Source of the DNA: Terribacillus halophilus
Lineage (GTDB): Bacteria; Bacillota; Bacilli; Bacillales; Amphibacillaceae
Length of the DNA: 64,000 nt
Direction of reading: 5' to 3'
NCBI RefSeq assembly: GCF_900101385.1
Contig: NZ_FMZB01000003.1
Location: 310,001 to 374,000 of the forward strand
Below, one piece after another: positions 1-8,875 of this stretch (its first letter is position 1; every line of letters starts with the position of its first letter). The position numbers and the translations under genes were made by a program. Under the pieces are notes generated by a model. That model was not told where the DNA came from. It made no database searches and saw only the letters and a list, made by a program, of their open reading frames with translations.

Positions 1-1902
1 AACTTTATCCCCCTCGCCGACAACAACTACTTCCATGCCGGTTTCCTCCAGCGCTTTCTTCGCCGCACGAGTGGACATACCATCTATATCCGGAACATGC
101 TTTTCTGTTACTTCTTCCTGATTATCTGTTTGATCCGGGCTGATATCCATATAATGCAGCGCGTTTTCCATCACATTCTTGAAAATGAAGGCAACTGGCT
201 CACTGCCAGTCTCTGTCACTTTCAATTCCGGCTGTTGGACAGAAACATACATGATCAATTCTGGATCATCCGCAGGTGCCATACCAAGGAAAGAGTATAG
301 ATAGTTATTTTTTCTATCCTCCATGTAGCCGCCGCCATTAGGATTTGGAATTTGTGCGGTACCAGTTTTACCAGCCACACTATAATCATCCAATTTATAC
401 GGTTTCCCGGTGCCATGTTCAGACGTCACGACCGATTCCAGTATCTTCAATGTTTCATCAGCTGTTCCCTTTGAGATAGGTTTTCCCTGTACTTCCGTTT
501 TCTTCTGCTCGACTACTTTTTTCGTATCGGGATCGACAATCTTATCAATGATATGAGGCGTTACCATATTTCCATCATTTGCGATGGCGCTGGCAGCTGT
601 AATCATCTGAATTGGTGTTGCGGTTGTGCCCTGACCATAAGAGGTACTGATTTTTTCAGATTGATAGTTATATAAAATAGTACCTGGAATCTCACCAGGA
701 AGGTCAATTCCAGTTTTCTGGTCAAAGTGGAATTTCTTTAAGTATTCCAGAAACTTATCCTCACCAATCTTGTTTGCCACAAGATTGGCTACCATTACAT
801 TGGAGGAACGCTGCATACCTTCTAAGTACGTTATCGATCCCCAGCCATTCTCATTCCAGTCACTAATTTTTGTCTTGCTATCTGGTTTGAAAGAACCAGA
901 CTGATATTTTTCATCGGGATTCCATTTCCCCTCTTCAATCGCAGACGCGACTGTAAACATCTTCATTGTAGAACCAGGCTCAACCGGATTGGAAATGGCA
1001 TCATTATACCAGTTCTCCACGTTTTCCGGATTGTTTGGATCATAGCTTGGACGGTTGCTCATCGCTACAATCTCACCGGTTTTTGGATTCATGACGACTG
1101 CACTGATTTTCTTAGGATTCCACTTTTTATTCACTTGGGTGAGTGTATCCTCCAGTAAGGTCTGGATTTTCTGATCGATGGTCAGGTAGACATTATCGCC
1201 ATCATGGGCTGCCTGCACTTCTTCACTGGGGTTCAGCAGCTTGTATCCATAACCATCTCGTTCATAGGATATACTTCCGTTTTTACCGGACAGCTGATCA
1301 TTCAGCTGCTGCTCAATACCTGTCAGACCAGTAATGACGCCATCTTTTCGCTGAGCAAGACCGATGATCTGAGAGGCAAAAGTTCCATTTGGATAAAACC
1401 TTTCCGCTTCTTCCGTGAATTGGATACCAGGCAATTCGAGATCTTCAATTTGTTTCTTTTGATCTTGTGAAAGGCCGCTCCCTGCAGAGCCGAACTCTAC
1501 TTGCCATAGGCCATCATCGATACCTTTTTGCAGACGTTCCTTTAAATCAGCGGAATCAGCATCGATGATAGCTGCTATTTCTTCCGCCGTCTTGTCCACA
1601 TCTGTCACGTGGATTGGATGCTTTTTATCCGCGGAATACTTTTCGCTGACAATCGCATAAATAGAATAAGTTGGCTGATCATACGCCAACTCCATTCCAT
1701 TGCGATCCAGTATCTTCCCTCTCGTTGCTTCCAATGTATACGAGTCGGTCCGCTTACTTTCCGCAAATTCCTTTAAATTTACCCCGGCAACTTCACCAGA
1801 GGCTTGTATGAACAAGAAACGTCCAGCTAAGACAAGAAAGATAACAGCAAAGAAGGATAACAGAACCATCGCCATTCTTTGTGACGTCTTGTTACTTTTC
1901 AT
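1..1902 (-). CDS. pbpB: Penicillin-binding protein 2B (division transpeptidase), 3' end outside window
   Basis: Class B PBP that cross-links septal peptidoglycan as part of the FtsW-FtsL-DivIC divisome. The 634 visible residues begin with a short cytoplasmic tail and one membrane anchor. The transpeptidase motifs follow: STMK with active Ser311, SSN further on, then KTGTA. The last visible residues before the window edge (PDIDGMSTRAAKKALEE) are a PASTA repeat, so this is the PASTA-bearing PBP2B type. The ATG at 1902 lies 16 bases after the ftsL stop, in the usual mraZ-rsmH-ftsL-pbpB order. The missing part should be the rest of the PASTA region. SpoVD is a close paralogue, but position next to ftsL favours PBP2B. 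Confidence 0.95.
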   Translation of the reverse strand, partial: MKSNKTSQRMAMVLLSFFAVIFLVLAGRFLFIQASGEVAGVNLKEFAESKRTDSYTLEATRGKILDRNGMELAYDQPTYSIYAIVSEKYSADKKHPIHVTDVDKTAEEIAAIIDADSADLKERLQKGIDDGLWQVEFGSAGSGLSQDQKKQIEDLELPGIQFTEEAERFYPNGTFASQIIGLAQRKDGVITGLTGIEQQLNDQLSGKNGSISYERDGYGYKLLNPSEEVQAAHDGDNVYLTIDQKIQTLLEDTLTQVNKKWNPKKISAVVMNPKTGEIVAMSNRPSYDPNNPENVENWYNDAISNPVEPGSTMKMFTVASAIEEGKWNPDEKYQSGSFKPDSKTKISDWNENGWGSITYLEGMQRSSNVMVANLVANKIGEDKFLEYLKKFHFDQKTGIDLPGEIPGTILYNYQSEKISTSYGQGTTATPIQMITAASAIANDGNMVTPHIIDKIVDPDTKKVVEQKKTEVQGKPISKGTADETLKILESVVTSEHGTGKPYKLDDYSVAGKTGTAQIPNPNGGGYMEDRKNNYLYSFLGMAPADDPELIMYVSVQQPELKVTETGSEPVAFIFKNVMENALHYMDISPDQTDNQEEVTEKHVPDIDGMSTRAAKKALEETGMEVVVVGEGDKV

Positions 1903-1918
1903 ATTAACAGTACCTTTC

Positions 1919-2299
1919 TCATTCAGAGACTTTATTGGCCTCTTTTACTTTTGCACTTTGCACTTTCAGGCCTGCATCACGTGCGATATCGATGATACGT
2001 TCAGGCTTGCTCAGTTCTTTTACTTCATAAGTCAGATCTTCGTTGGCAACTTTCTGATGGCTGATTTCTGAATCCAGCGCTTCTACGTCGCGGTTGATAT
2101 TATACGTCGAAGCGGCGAAGGTTACGAAATAAGCTGCTGCAGCCAAGATGACCAAGCTGAAAAATGTGTAAAGAATCTTCTCTCCTGGCGTAATCCATGT
2201 TTTCTTGTGAACCTTGACTTTTACCTGCCGTTTCGGCTGCTGCTGCGGTCTTTGTGCCGGACTGCTCTGCTGCCAGCTTCTCGCTCTTTCTGCGCTCAA
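1919..2299 (-). CDS. ftsL: Cell division protein FtsL
   Basis: Small bitopic membrane protein (126 aa) that joins DivIC/DivIB and PBP2B at the septum. It has a basic, Gln-rich cytoplasmic N-terminus of about 55 residues, one membrane helix near 57-78, then an extracellular coiled-coil-like segment ending in charged residues. The start is a TTG at 2299 with GGAGG seven bases upstream. Assignment rests on this architecture and on its place between rsmH and pbpB, because FtsL sequences are poorly conserved. Confidence 0.92.
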   Translation of the reverse strand: MSAERARSWQQSSPAQRPQQQPKRQVKVKVHKKTWITPGEKILYTFFSLVILAAAAYFVTFAASTYNINRDVEALDSEISHQKVANEDLTYEVKELSKPERIIDIARDAGLKVQSAKVKEANKVSE

Positions 2300-2317
2300 G
2301 CTTATTCCTCCCCTGTG

Positions 2318-3277
2318 TTAGAATTCGAATTTGGAACTCCACGGTTTTATCTTCTCTGCTACGCGGAGTTTAGCGGAACGGGATCTTCTGTTATCTTCCA
2401 GTTCCTCATCACTTGCAACTATCGGCTTTCTCGTAACTAGAGCAAATGGTGCCTTGCTGTCTTCCGGCAAAATCGGGATATTGCGCGGTACCGGCAGTGG
2501 CGTGCTCCATGATTTGAATGCCTGCTTACACATTCTGTCCTCCAGCGAGTGGAAGGTGATCACTGAAACCCTTCCGCCGACTGCAACTATCTCTGCTGTT
2601 TGCTGCAGCGCGTCCCGGAATGCTTGCAGTTCATCATTCACCGCAATCCGGATTGCCTGGAAAATTCGTTTGGCCGGATGGCCGCCTTTTCTTCTTGCTG
2701 GTGCTGGGATCGCTTCCTTGATCACTTCAACCAGCTCGAATGTCGTTTCAATCGGTTTCGTTTCTCGTCTATTCTCTATTTTTCTTGCAACTTGCTTGGA
2801 AAAATTCTCTTCGCCATATCGGAAGAATATCCGCACAAGCTGTTCGTAAGACCACGTATTGACCACCTCGTAGGCAGACAGCGCCTGATGCTGATTCATG
2901 CGCATATCAAGCGGCGCATCGTGCTGATAGCTGAATCCTCTTTCTGCCTGATCGAGTTGCGGAGAGGATACGCCAAGGTCGAATACAACCCCATCGACTT
3001 CCGTGACGCCTCTTGCCTCCAATTCGCTTTTCAGGTGACGGAAATTCGCCTGAATATATTCGATTCGATCGCCATACTCCGCTAATCTTGCCGATGTGGC
3101 TTCGATGGCTTGCTTGTCCTGGTCAAACGCATACAGCTTTCCTTTTTCGGATAACTGCTTCAAAATCACTTCGGAGTGACCTCCTCCGCCTAGGGTGCAA
3201 TCCACATATGTACCTTCCGGCTTCACAGCGAGCCCATCAATCGTCTCCCTGTTCAGCACACTATAATGTTCAAACAA
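2318..3277 (-). CDS. rsmH: 16S rRNA m4C1402 methyltransferase RsmH
   Basis: S-adenosylmethionine-dependent enzyme that N4-methylates C1402 in the P site of 16S rRNA. At 319 aa it is full length for the family. The SAM-binding loop [13 protein letters not shown] is near residue 30 and [11 protein letters not shown] near residue 100. The start reads TTG, with AAAGGATG at suitable spacing, just after mraZ. It belongs to the mraZ-rsmH-ftsL-pbpB operon. Confidence 0.97.
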   Translation of the reverse strand: MFEHYSVLNRETIDGLAVKPEGTYVDCTLGGGGHSEVILKQLSEKGKLYAFDQDKQAIEATSARLAEYGDRIEYIQANFRHLKSELEARGVTEVDGVVFDLGVSSPQLDQAERGFSYQHDAPLDMRMNQHQALSAYEVVNTWSYEQLVRIFFRYGEENFSKQVARKIENRRETKPIETTFELVEVIKEAIPAPARRKGGHPAKRIFQAIRIAVNDELQAFRDALQQTAEIVAVGGRVSVITFHSLEDRMCKQAFKSWSTPLPVPRNIPILPEDSKAPFALVTRKPIVASDEELEDNRRSRSAKLRVAEKIKPWSSKFEF

Positions 3278-3301
3278 GCTTTTACATCCTTTCGGCTGCC
3301 A

Positions 3302-3733
3302 TCAAATATCGAAATCAAGCATATTTTCAGCGATTTCAGCAAAAGATTCCTCAGATTCATCAAAATAGGAGTTCCATTCGCTCTCCGCCCAGAATTCAAT
3401 CCGGCCGGACACACCAATAATGGCAACGTCTTTTTCCAGCTTCGCGTATTTCCGGAGCGGTGCAGGGATATTAATTCTCCCTTGCTTATCAAGCTCACAT
3501 TCGACTGCTCCTGAAAAGAAGAAGCGAGTGAATGCACGGGCATCCTTCTTGGTCAATGGCAGCTTTTTTAGTTTTTCTTCCAGGAGTCTCCATTCCTCCA
3601 TAGGGTATCCAAACAGACATTGGTCCAATCCTCGGGTCAGTACGAAACTGTCACCCAAGTCTTCTCGGAACTTGGCAGGAACGATAATACGTCCTTTTGT
3701 ATCGACCGTATGCTGGAATTCCCCCATAAACAT
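3302..3733 (-). CDS. mraZ: Transcriptional regulator MraZ
   Basis: Dodecameric AbrB-like DNA-binding protein that represses the division and cell-wall operon it heads. Two SpoVT-AbrB-type half domains are visible: residues 1-50 with [13 protein letters not shown] and about 75-120 with [14 protein letters not shown] chose the ATG at 3733, giving MFMGEF as in relatives and 143 aa. A GTG at 3748 in the same frame would add five residues (MGAES). Phased GTGG repeats just upstream match the known kind of MraZ target. Confidence 0.95.
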   Translation of the reverse strand: MFMGEFQHTVDTKGRIIVPAKFREDLGDSFVLTRGLDQCLFGYPMEEWRLLEEKLKKLPLTKKDARAFTRFFFSGAVECELDKQGRINIPAPLRKYAKLEKDVAIIGVSGRIEFWAESEWNSYFDESEESFAEIAENMLDFDI

Positions 3734-3765
3734 AGACTCCGCCCCCACTTTCCATTTTCATAGTA

Positions 3766-3789
3766 CCACATCCCCCCACATTTCACCAC
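3766..3789 (-). promoter_or_regulatory. Probable MraZ operator (phased GTGG repeats)
   Basis: On the minus strand, GTGG occurs at 3789-3786, 3779-3776 and 3769-3766, an exact 10-bp period. A further GTGG lies at 3748-3745 next to the start codon. MraZ of other bacteria binds tandem TGGG-type repeats spaced by about one helical turn upstream of its own gene. Placement and phasing support autoregulation, but binding itself is inferred. Confidence 0.65.
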
Positions 3790-3853
3790 CTCCATATGCA
3801 CACTTTTTATTAGCATTTTCTCCCTTCCCTAGCGCTTTTTCGGACGTTTCTGC

Positions 3854-3895
3854 ACAAAAAAACGCGCCTGGTCGTCGACCAGACACGCATTCTGT
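3854..3895 (-). terminator. Terminator between bshC and mraZ
   Basis: CTGGTC-gtc-GACCAG hairpin with partly paired flanks, followed on the minus strand by a T-rich run (A-run near 3857-3863 on the plus strand). It separates bshC transcription from the division operon. Confidence 0.7.
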
Positions 3896-3899
3896 TCCA

Positions 3900-5525
3900 T
3901 TATAACTTTACGATATAGTGAGAGGTTGTGAAATCATAGGTTTTCTGCGATAATTCGCGCCAAATCTCCACGCCATGGCTATTCCAGTATGAAAATACAT
4001 TCCATGTCCGCTCCTGCAGCCCATTTTCCGGATGGAGCATGCATTGGATATGATCAAAATGGGATAATGCCACCCTATGCTGTTCTTTGATCCTGGCCTC
4101 CATTCGCTTCACGAGGAAATCGATATCTTCTTCCAAATGACGAAGATTCTTTTCCGCTAAACTGCCGAGATCATCGGCAATGGCCGCAGCACTATGTCGC
4201 AGCGGTGCGTGCAATTCAGCCATCGCTAGTTTCACTTGTTCCGATAATACAGCAATCGGCGGCTGCTGCTGTGCAGCAAGATAATGAATCTTCTCCGCTT
4301 CGACACCTGAAGTAATAGCTTTTTCCACACTAAGACGATAACGATCAAGCAGCTTCTCCACTTTGCTGTCAAGCATCGTGAAAGAAAGACGCGGCATCAC
4401 GGGAGGCATGTTGAAACCAACAGCCTCAAAGCCCGGCTTCAAGTTCGCCCAATATTGAATCTCGCCAGGACCAGCGATGAAAGCAAGTACCGGAAGCAAA
4501 TAATCCTGCATCAACGGGCGTGTAACGACATTGTTACTAAGTCTTTCGGGATTTGATTCCGCCATGAGTAACAGCTCTTCCTCTGTAAATACAGCTTCGT
4601 CCCCTTTGCCGCGCCAATTTCCTTGGTCGTCGCGGACGAGGAGTGTCCTTTCTCCTTCGATGTAACAGAACAGGTTGGCATCTTCTGTTTCTGCACCTAG
4701 TACGTCTGTGTAGCCCAACTGCTGAAGTCTCTGCGATGCACCATAGACACCATGACTTATCTCGGGCTGTTTGCTGATCAGCTCACGGAAAAAGGGGCGC
4801 TCTATTTGGCGCAGTTTTGGATCACCTGAATCCAGCAGGACCAAGCCAGTTTCTTTGTAGAGGTAATGAATGAGCTTGGCGAAGAAATCGACGAATGTTC
4901 CAGACTGATCGAGAATGTCGCTGATTATCCGGTGCATATCTTTCGTAAACGCTGTTTCCGGCAAAGAAGCAACCACTTCACGCAAGAAATCATGCATCAG
5001 TTCATTGTCGAGTTTTACATCCGAAGCAGCTATCTTTTCGGTCAGATGCTGTTTCCACTTCAGTTTCTTCATATTATTACGATTCGGGAGGAATATGTGA
5101 TTGATTTCTTCCACATCATGATCCTCTCCCGCTATCCAGAAAACTGGTATGACCGGTGTGCCGAGTTTTTCACTTTGCTCCGATGCAAGCGCGATGATGG
5201 AAGTTATCTTATGCAATGTCAGTAATGGACCAGTGAAAAGCCCCGCCTGCTGGCCGCCGACGACAGCGACAGTTCGGGAGTCTGCTAATTTATCGATATT
5301 TTGAAATGTTGCTTGATCTGCTCCCCACTCTTCATTTCGTTTATGGAGAAGTTCAACCAGTGCCTCCCTCGGATAAGCGCGAGCTTGGAGCTCTTTCAGT
5401 CTGGACACATAACTATCCTGACGAAATGGAGAGAAATCGAAACTTTCCATGATGGATGGAAGCTCTGTTCGATAATCGGCCACCAATTTGTTTGGACTCC
5501 CCAGTCCCAGTGGTTGTATTACCAT
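3900..5525 (-). CDS. bshC: Bacillithiol biosynthesis cysteine-adding enzyme BshC
   Basis: Putative cysteine ligase for the last step of bacillithiol synthesis, adding Cys to glucosaminyl-malate (formerly YllA). Its 541 aa match the family length of about 540. Features include a Rossmann-like N-terminal core with VVGGQQAGLFTGPLLTLHK near residue 90, FWIAGEDHDVEEINH near 130, and a C-terminal helical coiled-coil region (about 380-460). ATG at 5525 is preceded by AAAAGGAG. As in B. subtilis, it lies directly upstream of mraZ. Confidence 0.96.
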   Translation of the reverse strand: MVIQPLGLGSPNKLVADYRTELPSIMESFDFSPFRQDSYVSRLKELQARAYPREALVELLHKRNEEWGADQATFQNIDKLADSRTVAVVGGQQAGLFTGPLLTLHKITSIIALASEQSEKLGTPVIPVFWIAGEDHDVEEINHIFLPNRNNMKKLKWKQHLTEKIAASDVKLDNELMHDFLREVVASLPETAFTKDMHRIISDILDQSGTFVDFFAKLIHYLYKETGLVLLDSGDPKLRQIERPFFRELISKQPEISHGVYGASQRLQQLGYTDVLGAETEDANLFCYIEGERTLLVRDDQGNWRGKGDEAVFTEEELLLMAESNPERLSNNVVTRPLMQDYLLPVLAFIAGPGEIQYWANLKPGFEAVGFNMPPVMPRLSFTMLDSKVEKLLDRYRLSVEKAITSGVEAEKIHYLAAQQQPPIAVLSEQVKLAMAELHAPLRHSAAAIADDLGSLAEKNLRHLEEDIDFLVKRMEARIKEQHRVALSHFDHIQCMLHPENGLQERTWNVFSYWNSHGVEIWRELSQKTYDFTTSHYIVKL

Positions 5526-5563
5526 AATAAGTACTCCTTTTTATTCACATCTGAATATATGTA

Positions 5564-5947
5564 TTATTGTCTGATGAATGTGATGATTACACCCGTCATT
5601 AACAGCAGGATGTAAAGCGGACCGAACAAAAGGAAGCAGATACGCAAAAAAATCCGCCACACATGCTTGAAAACGATCTCGCCTCGGTGTTTATGATGCA
5701 TCAGCACGATTGTGATAAACAACACCGCAAGGAATCCAATCATATAACCGATTACTGTATGCTGTAAAATGATTTGCAACATAATCATAACAGAAAAGAT
5801 ATAGAATACGGCAGTAGTTTGCACGCTATGGAGAAAAGCATTCCGCCTCTTGCGGATAATACGCCGGGCAATCATATAGTATAACCAAGTTGCAAGCGGC
5901 GGGACGGTGATTGCTGCCGCCAAAAGATAAGCAATTAAGTGGGTCAT
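5564..5947 (-). CDS. DUF3397-type small integral membrane protein
   Basis: 127 aa with about four hydrophobic helices separated by short basic loops (IARRIIRKRRN near residue 30). The pattern resembles the DUF3397 family of Bacillales membrane proteins. Function unknown. Its ATG overlaps the panE stop by four bases (ATGA) with AGGAG upstream, so translation is probably coupled to panE. bshC follows 38 bases downstream, so the three genes likely form one transcript. Confidence 0.75.
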   Translation of the reverse strand: MTHLIAYLLAAAITVPPLATWLYYMIARRIIRKRRNAFLHSVQTTAVFYIFSVMIMLQIILQHTVIGYMIGFLAVLFITIVLMHHKHRGEIVFKHVWRIFLRICFLLFGPLYILLLMTGVIITFIRQ

Positions 5948-6825
5948 GGATTAGTCCTCTCCTGCTGTTTCGTAAGTCCAAGTATACTATAGTAAACAAA
6001 GTCCGTATAAGGAATAGCTTGTTGTGCATGCTTGCGGATATAACCGGAAATGGTTTCGATTTCCGTCTTCCTGCCAGCTTGGATATCCTTATACATCGAA
6101 GATCGATTAGCTTTTGTAGCTTGTATGATCCGTCGTATGTTTTCCCATTGCTGTTTCTCCTCGAAACCAAGCGTAATGGCAGCTTCCCTGCATAACATCA
6201 CTGCCACTTTTTCAAATGATGGATGTGCAAGCAATTCACCATTTTTGACTCGATAGATGCTAGTCAATGGATTGATCACCGCATTCGCAATCAGCTTTGT
6301 CCCCAGCATCTTATACCAATCCGGCTCATACAGAAAAGGAAAATCCGTTTCATGCAGCTGTTCTGCAAGTTCATCCGCATAACTGCCAGTCAGATTGGCC
6401 AATCGGATTGCGGCTTCTCCTGTATGTTCTATTGAACGGGCATCCATTCTCATGGCTCCATGCTCGACAGAACCTACAATCATCGGATACGTGACATCTT
6501 CCTCCCGGAGCAGATCGGTATGATTCATTCCATTTTGAAGAAAGACGACTGCAGTTTCCGCATGCTGCTTCAGTTCCTGCCAAACAGCTTTCAAATCGTA
6601 TTGCTTCACGCAGACAATCCACACATCCGTTTCTTTCAGATCCTGAAAACAGTCAAAAGGCAATGTGTAAACCTGTGTCACGCTACCTGCGATAAAAATT
6701 CCTTCTGCTGCAATCTTACGGGACTGCTCTTGAGTTCTTGTCAGAAGCCGCACTTCATGAAACCTGCCGAGCTTGGCGGCCACCAGCAACCCAATCGCCC
6801 CTCCGCCGATCACATTGATTTTCAT
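5944..6825 (-). CDS. panE: 2-dehydropantoate 2-reductase
   Basis: NADPH-dependent reduction of ketopantoate to pantoate in pantothenate/CoA synthesis. The N-terminus MKINVIGGGAIGLLVAAKL is the GxGxxG dinucleotide fold. The C-terminal helical domain carries the family motif KLIANAVINPLTSIYRVKNG. The ATG at 6825 follows GGGGG at proper spacing. An in-frame ATG at 6846 would add seven residues and has only a weak ribosome site. Length 293 aa. It is the ylbQ-position gene of B. subtilis. Confidence 0.9.
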   Translation of the reverse strand: MKINVIGGGAIGLLVAAKLGRFHEVRLLTRTQEQSRKIAAEGIFIAGSVTQVYTLPFDCFQDLKETDVWIVCVKQYDLKAVWQELKQHAETAVVFLQNGMNHTDLLREEDVTYPMIVGSVEHGAMRMDARSIEHTGEAAIRLANLTGSYADELAEQLHETDFPFLYEPDWYKMLGTKLIANAVINPLTSIYRVKNGELLAHPSFEKVAVMLCREAAITLGFEEKQQWENIRRIIQATKANRSSMYKDIQAGRKTEIETISGYIRKHAQQAIPYTDFVYYSILGLTKQQERTNP

Positions 6826-6905
6826 CCCGGTTCCCCCATTCGTCATATACCTAATTGTTTATTTTAGCAAAAGAACAGCCAAAATGGATATAAGAAATAT
6901 AACGC

Positions 6906-6934
6906 TTGAATTTGGAAACGTTTTCATATATATT
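6906..6934 (+). promoter_or_regulatory. Candidate ylbP promoter overlapped by a perfect cre site
   Basis: TTGAAT (6906-6911), 17-base spacer, TATATT (6929-6934), then ylbP. The segment 6912-6926, TTGGAAACGTTTTCA, matches the CcpA operator consensus WTGNAANCGNWNNCW at every position and fills the spacer. A CcpA molecule here would block ylbP and might affect divergent panE. Regulation is inferred from sequence only. Confidence 0.5.
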
Positions 6935-6984
6935 GAAAACATAAGCACGAAGCAAAATTTTTTAATACGGAGAGGGGAATCTGT

Positions 6985-7434
6985 ATGACATTTGCTAAAG
7001 TGGAAAAGTTGCCAGTTAACTACAAAACCGCTGAAGATTTCGAACGCTTTGCAGCACAGGGGAATGCAGAGCTTTCTATGCTGGATGAATTCCGGCTCAG
7101 TCTTATCGAAAGTGATGATGACACGTTGTTTTATGGAATTTACATGGATAATGAGCTTGCTGCCAGAATGGCGCTCACTTTTGTGAACGAACAGCGCGAC
7201 AACACCTTTTATCCTCCCAAGGGATATGTGGAAATATCGAAACTCGAGGTGCTGCCAGCATACCAAGGCAATAAGCTCGGTTCTTCCCTTGTTGCGTTCG
7301 TCCAGTCTTTTGCCAAGCCAGTCCGTACGAAAGCAAGGGTCAACTCGGAAGCCTTCTGGACCAAACTGCATTTTAAGGACAGCCAAAAACAAGAGAACAA
7401 CTTGTCCATCATGACTTGGCAGCCGACAAAATGA
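6985..7434 (+). CDS. ylbP: GNAT-family N-acetyltransferase YlbP
   Basis: 149 aa single-domain GNAT protein. The acetyl-CoA-binding segment is VEISKLEVLPAYQGNKLGSSLVAF (residues near 83-106), with the Q-x-x-x-x-G/S loop. The C-terminus contains SEAFWTKLHF. Substrate unknown. It corresponds by sequence pattern and neighbours to B. subtilis YlbP. ATG at 6985 follows GGAGAGGGG. Divergent from panE. Confidence 0.88.
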   Translation: MTFAKVEKLPVNYKTAEDFERFAAQGNAELSMLDEFRLSLIESDDDTLFYGIYMDNELAARMALTFVNEQRDNTFYPPKGYVEISKLEVLPAYQGNKLGSSLVAFVQSFAKPVRTKARVNSEAFWTKLHFKDSQKQENNLSIMTWQPTK

Positions 7435-7461
7435 AAAAAAGCCCAACTGGGCTTTTTTAAT
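7435..7461. terminator. Bidirectional terminator ylbP/gerR
   Basis: GCCCA-act-GGGC-type stem flanked by an A-run before and a T-run after. It serves the convergent ylbP and gerR genes. Confidence 0.85.
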
Positions 7462-7933
7462 TTGTCTCCGCTTCCTCGATTACCCATCGGCAAAGCTTCT
7501 CCATTTCAATGCATGCATCTTGATAGCGTTTAATTTGATCCTTGAGCTTGGCATTTTCTGCTTGAAGTGTGCGCAATTCTTCTTGCGGTGCCTTTTTCGG
7601 TACCTGGATATTTTGTTTCACTTTCTCAAGCAGATCGATGGCTGCTTCCAAGCTGATGGACTCCTTTTCATCCTTTGGCGGAGCAGCTTCTTTATCAGAT
7701 ACAGGGAGCTGCTGTTTACGCTGTTGTTTGGCAATCTCGATATCTGTTTGATAATACTGCCGAAGCGATGCATTCCAGCGGAACCCGCAAGCAGCCGCTG
7801 TCCGATTGAGCTTCACCGCGACATCACGAAAGGCATCCAGCTGCGTCTTGCCTTCCTGTATATAATCCAACACCGTATTTGCAAGCATTACATCCTCTTT
7901 ATCCGACCATGCATCCTGTCTCGTACTTTTCAA
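7457..7933 (-). CDS. gerR: RsfA-family sporulation regulator (GerR/YlbO-like)
   Basis: 158 aa. The N-terminal 60 residues form a Myb/SANT-like DNA-binding domain (AWSDKEDVMLANTVLDYI ... CGFRWNASLRQYY). A variable middle is followed by a C-terminal coiled coil (about 115-150) with a leucine-rich heptad pattern. RsfA-family proteins fine-tune sigma-E or sigma-F genes. The ylbO-position gene in B. subtilis is gerR. The start is a TTG at 7933 after a G-rich ribosome site. Confidence 0.85.
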   Translation of the reverse strand: MKSTRQDAWSDKEDVMLANTVLDYIQEGKTQLDAFRDVAVKLNRTAAACGFRWNASLRQYYQTDIEIAKQQRKQQLPVSDKEAAPPKDEKESISLEAAIDLLEKVKQNIQVPKKAPQEELRTLQAENAKLKDQIKRYQDACIEMEKLCRWVIEEAETN

Positions 7934-7963
7934 AATGCTTCCCCCCTCTTCTATTCTGCTATC

Positions 7964-7971
7964 AATGTATG
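7964..7971 (-). promoter_or_regulatory. Possible sigma-E -10 element for gerR
   Basis: CATACATT on the minus strand, 31 bases before the TTG start, differs at one base from the sigma-E -10 consensus CATACAMT. The -35 side is poor, so this is a weak call supported mainly by sigma-E control of the B. subtilis orthologue. Confidence 0.3.
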
Positions 7972-8012
7972 CGAGAGGGGAAAATACTAGACTAGAAAAC
8001 GGACGATAGAAT

Positions 8013-8046
8013 ATAAAAAAACACCTGTCGGCAATATTGCCGACAG
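8013..8046 (-). terminator. Terminator after rpmF
   Basis: A perfect 22-bp palindrome (CTGTCGGCAA-TA-TTGCCGACAG, 8025-8046), followed on the minus strand by a T-rich run (8015-8021). Confidence 0.9.
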
Positions 8047-8058
8047 ATGTCGTCTTAC

Positions 8059-8232
8059 TTACGCTTCAACCACTGCTTTTCCATCGTAATGTCCGCAAGA
8101 TCTGCAAACGTGGTGTGGTTTTGCAAGTTCTCCACAGTTAGAGCATTCTACCATTCCAGGTACATGCAATTTTTTGTGTGTACGGCGTTGGTTTTTAACT
8201 TTTTTAGAAGTTCTTCTTTTAGGTACTGCCAC
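8059..8232 (-). CDS. rpmF: 50S ribosomal protein L32 (zinc-ribbon form)
   Basis: 57 aa, beginning [20 protein letters not shown] as in L32 of Firmicutes. Four cysteines, C30-x2-C33 and C43-x2-C46, form the zinc ribbon, so this is the zinc-binding C+ type. The start is GTG at 8232 with an ideal AAGGAGG. It follows ylbN after 31 bases, the conserved DUF177-rpmF pair. Confidence 0.97.
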   Translation of the reverse strand: MAVPKRRTSKKVKNQRRTHKKLHVPGMVECSNCGELAKPHHVCRSCGHYDGKAVVEA

Positions 8233-8263
8233 GGTCCTACACCTCCTTCAATCGTTACAATGC

Positions 8264-8779
8264 TTATTCGTCGTCCTTTTTCAAGAGAGCTTGCAGTTTC
8301 TCGAGCCTCGGGTCGATCTTGTCCTGCTGTGCTTCCTCACTGGCAAGCTGCCAGCCTTCTCCTTCTTTCGTAGCATTATCCAATGCCTGCGGATCGTCGG
8401 AGAAAACACGGAAAGGAACATCCAATAGGATATTTTCCTCTATATACGGTTTCAAGTCAAGCAGTTCTCCCTCAACAGGATGAATCTCTGACTCGTCATC
8501 CGCGCTTGCATATGGAGACAAAGTAAACAGTTCAGTCGCTTCAATATGGAATTCATACGGTACGTCCACCAGCGTACGCGCACATGGAAGAATCATCTTA
8601 CCATCTATGGCGAACTTGACAGTTATATCGTTTCCATACGATGTCGCCTGACCGCTGACCTTCACCGGATCAATCCGACGAATATCATTTTTGCCCTGGA
8701 TGTCTGACACATCCACTTGCTCTGTAAATTCGAAAGGTTCAAGACCTTTGGCTTTCAGCTTTTGAACCGGAATTTTCAC
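8264..8779 (-). CDS. ylbN: DUF177 / YceD-family protein YlbN
   Basis: 171 aa acidic protein of the YceD/DUF177 family, linked in other bacteria to 23S rRNA or large-subunit maturation and almost always next to rpmF. Recognisable features are the central PCARTLVDVPYEF segment and the C-terminal KIDPRLEKLQALL. GTG start at 8779 with GAGGTG upstream. A near-consensus promoter lies just upstream. Confidence 0.92.
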   Translation of the reverse strand: MKIPVQKLKAKGLEPFEFTEQVDVSDIQGKNDIRRIDPVKVSGQATSYGNDITVKFAIDGKMILPCARTLVDVPYEFHIEATELFTLSPYASADDESEIHPVEGELLDLKPYIEENILLDVPFRVFSDDPQALDNATKEGEGWQLASEEAQQDKIDPRLEKLQALLKKDDE

Positions 8780-8807
8780 GTTAATTCACCTCATGGCAAC
8801 AAAAGTA

Positions 8808-8836
8808 ATTGTAAAAAAAAACAGAAGCTTTGTCAA
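8808..8836 (-). promoter_or_regulatory. Sigma-A promoter of ylbN-rpmF
   Basis: On the minus strand, TTGACA (8836-8831), 17-base spacer, TACAAT (8813-8808). This is a near-perfect vegetative promoter about 30 bases before the ylbN start. Confidence 0.8.
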
Positions 8837-8845
8837 TATATTTTC

Positions 8846-8875
8846 TTTACACCAAGGCAATAATTAGCCTATATT
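8846..8875 (+). promoter_or_regulatory. Candidate promoter reading into the repeat array and tmcAL
   Basis: TTTACA (8846-8851), 18 bases, TATATT (8870-8875). Transcription would start near 8882, immediately before the first 124-bp repeat, so the whole array would be the 5' leader of tmcAL. Confidence 0.5.

Noticed and set aside
2331-3085. Two antisense frames of 160-170 codons across rsmH
   Set aside because: Mirror of the codon bias of rsmH. No starts with ribosome sites.
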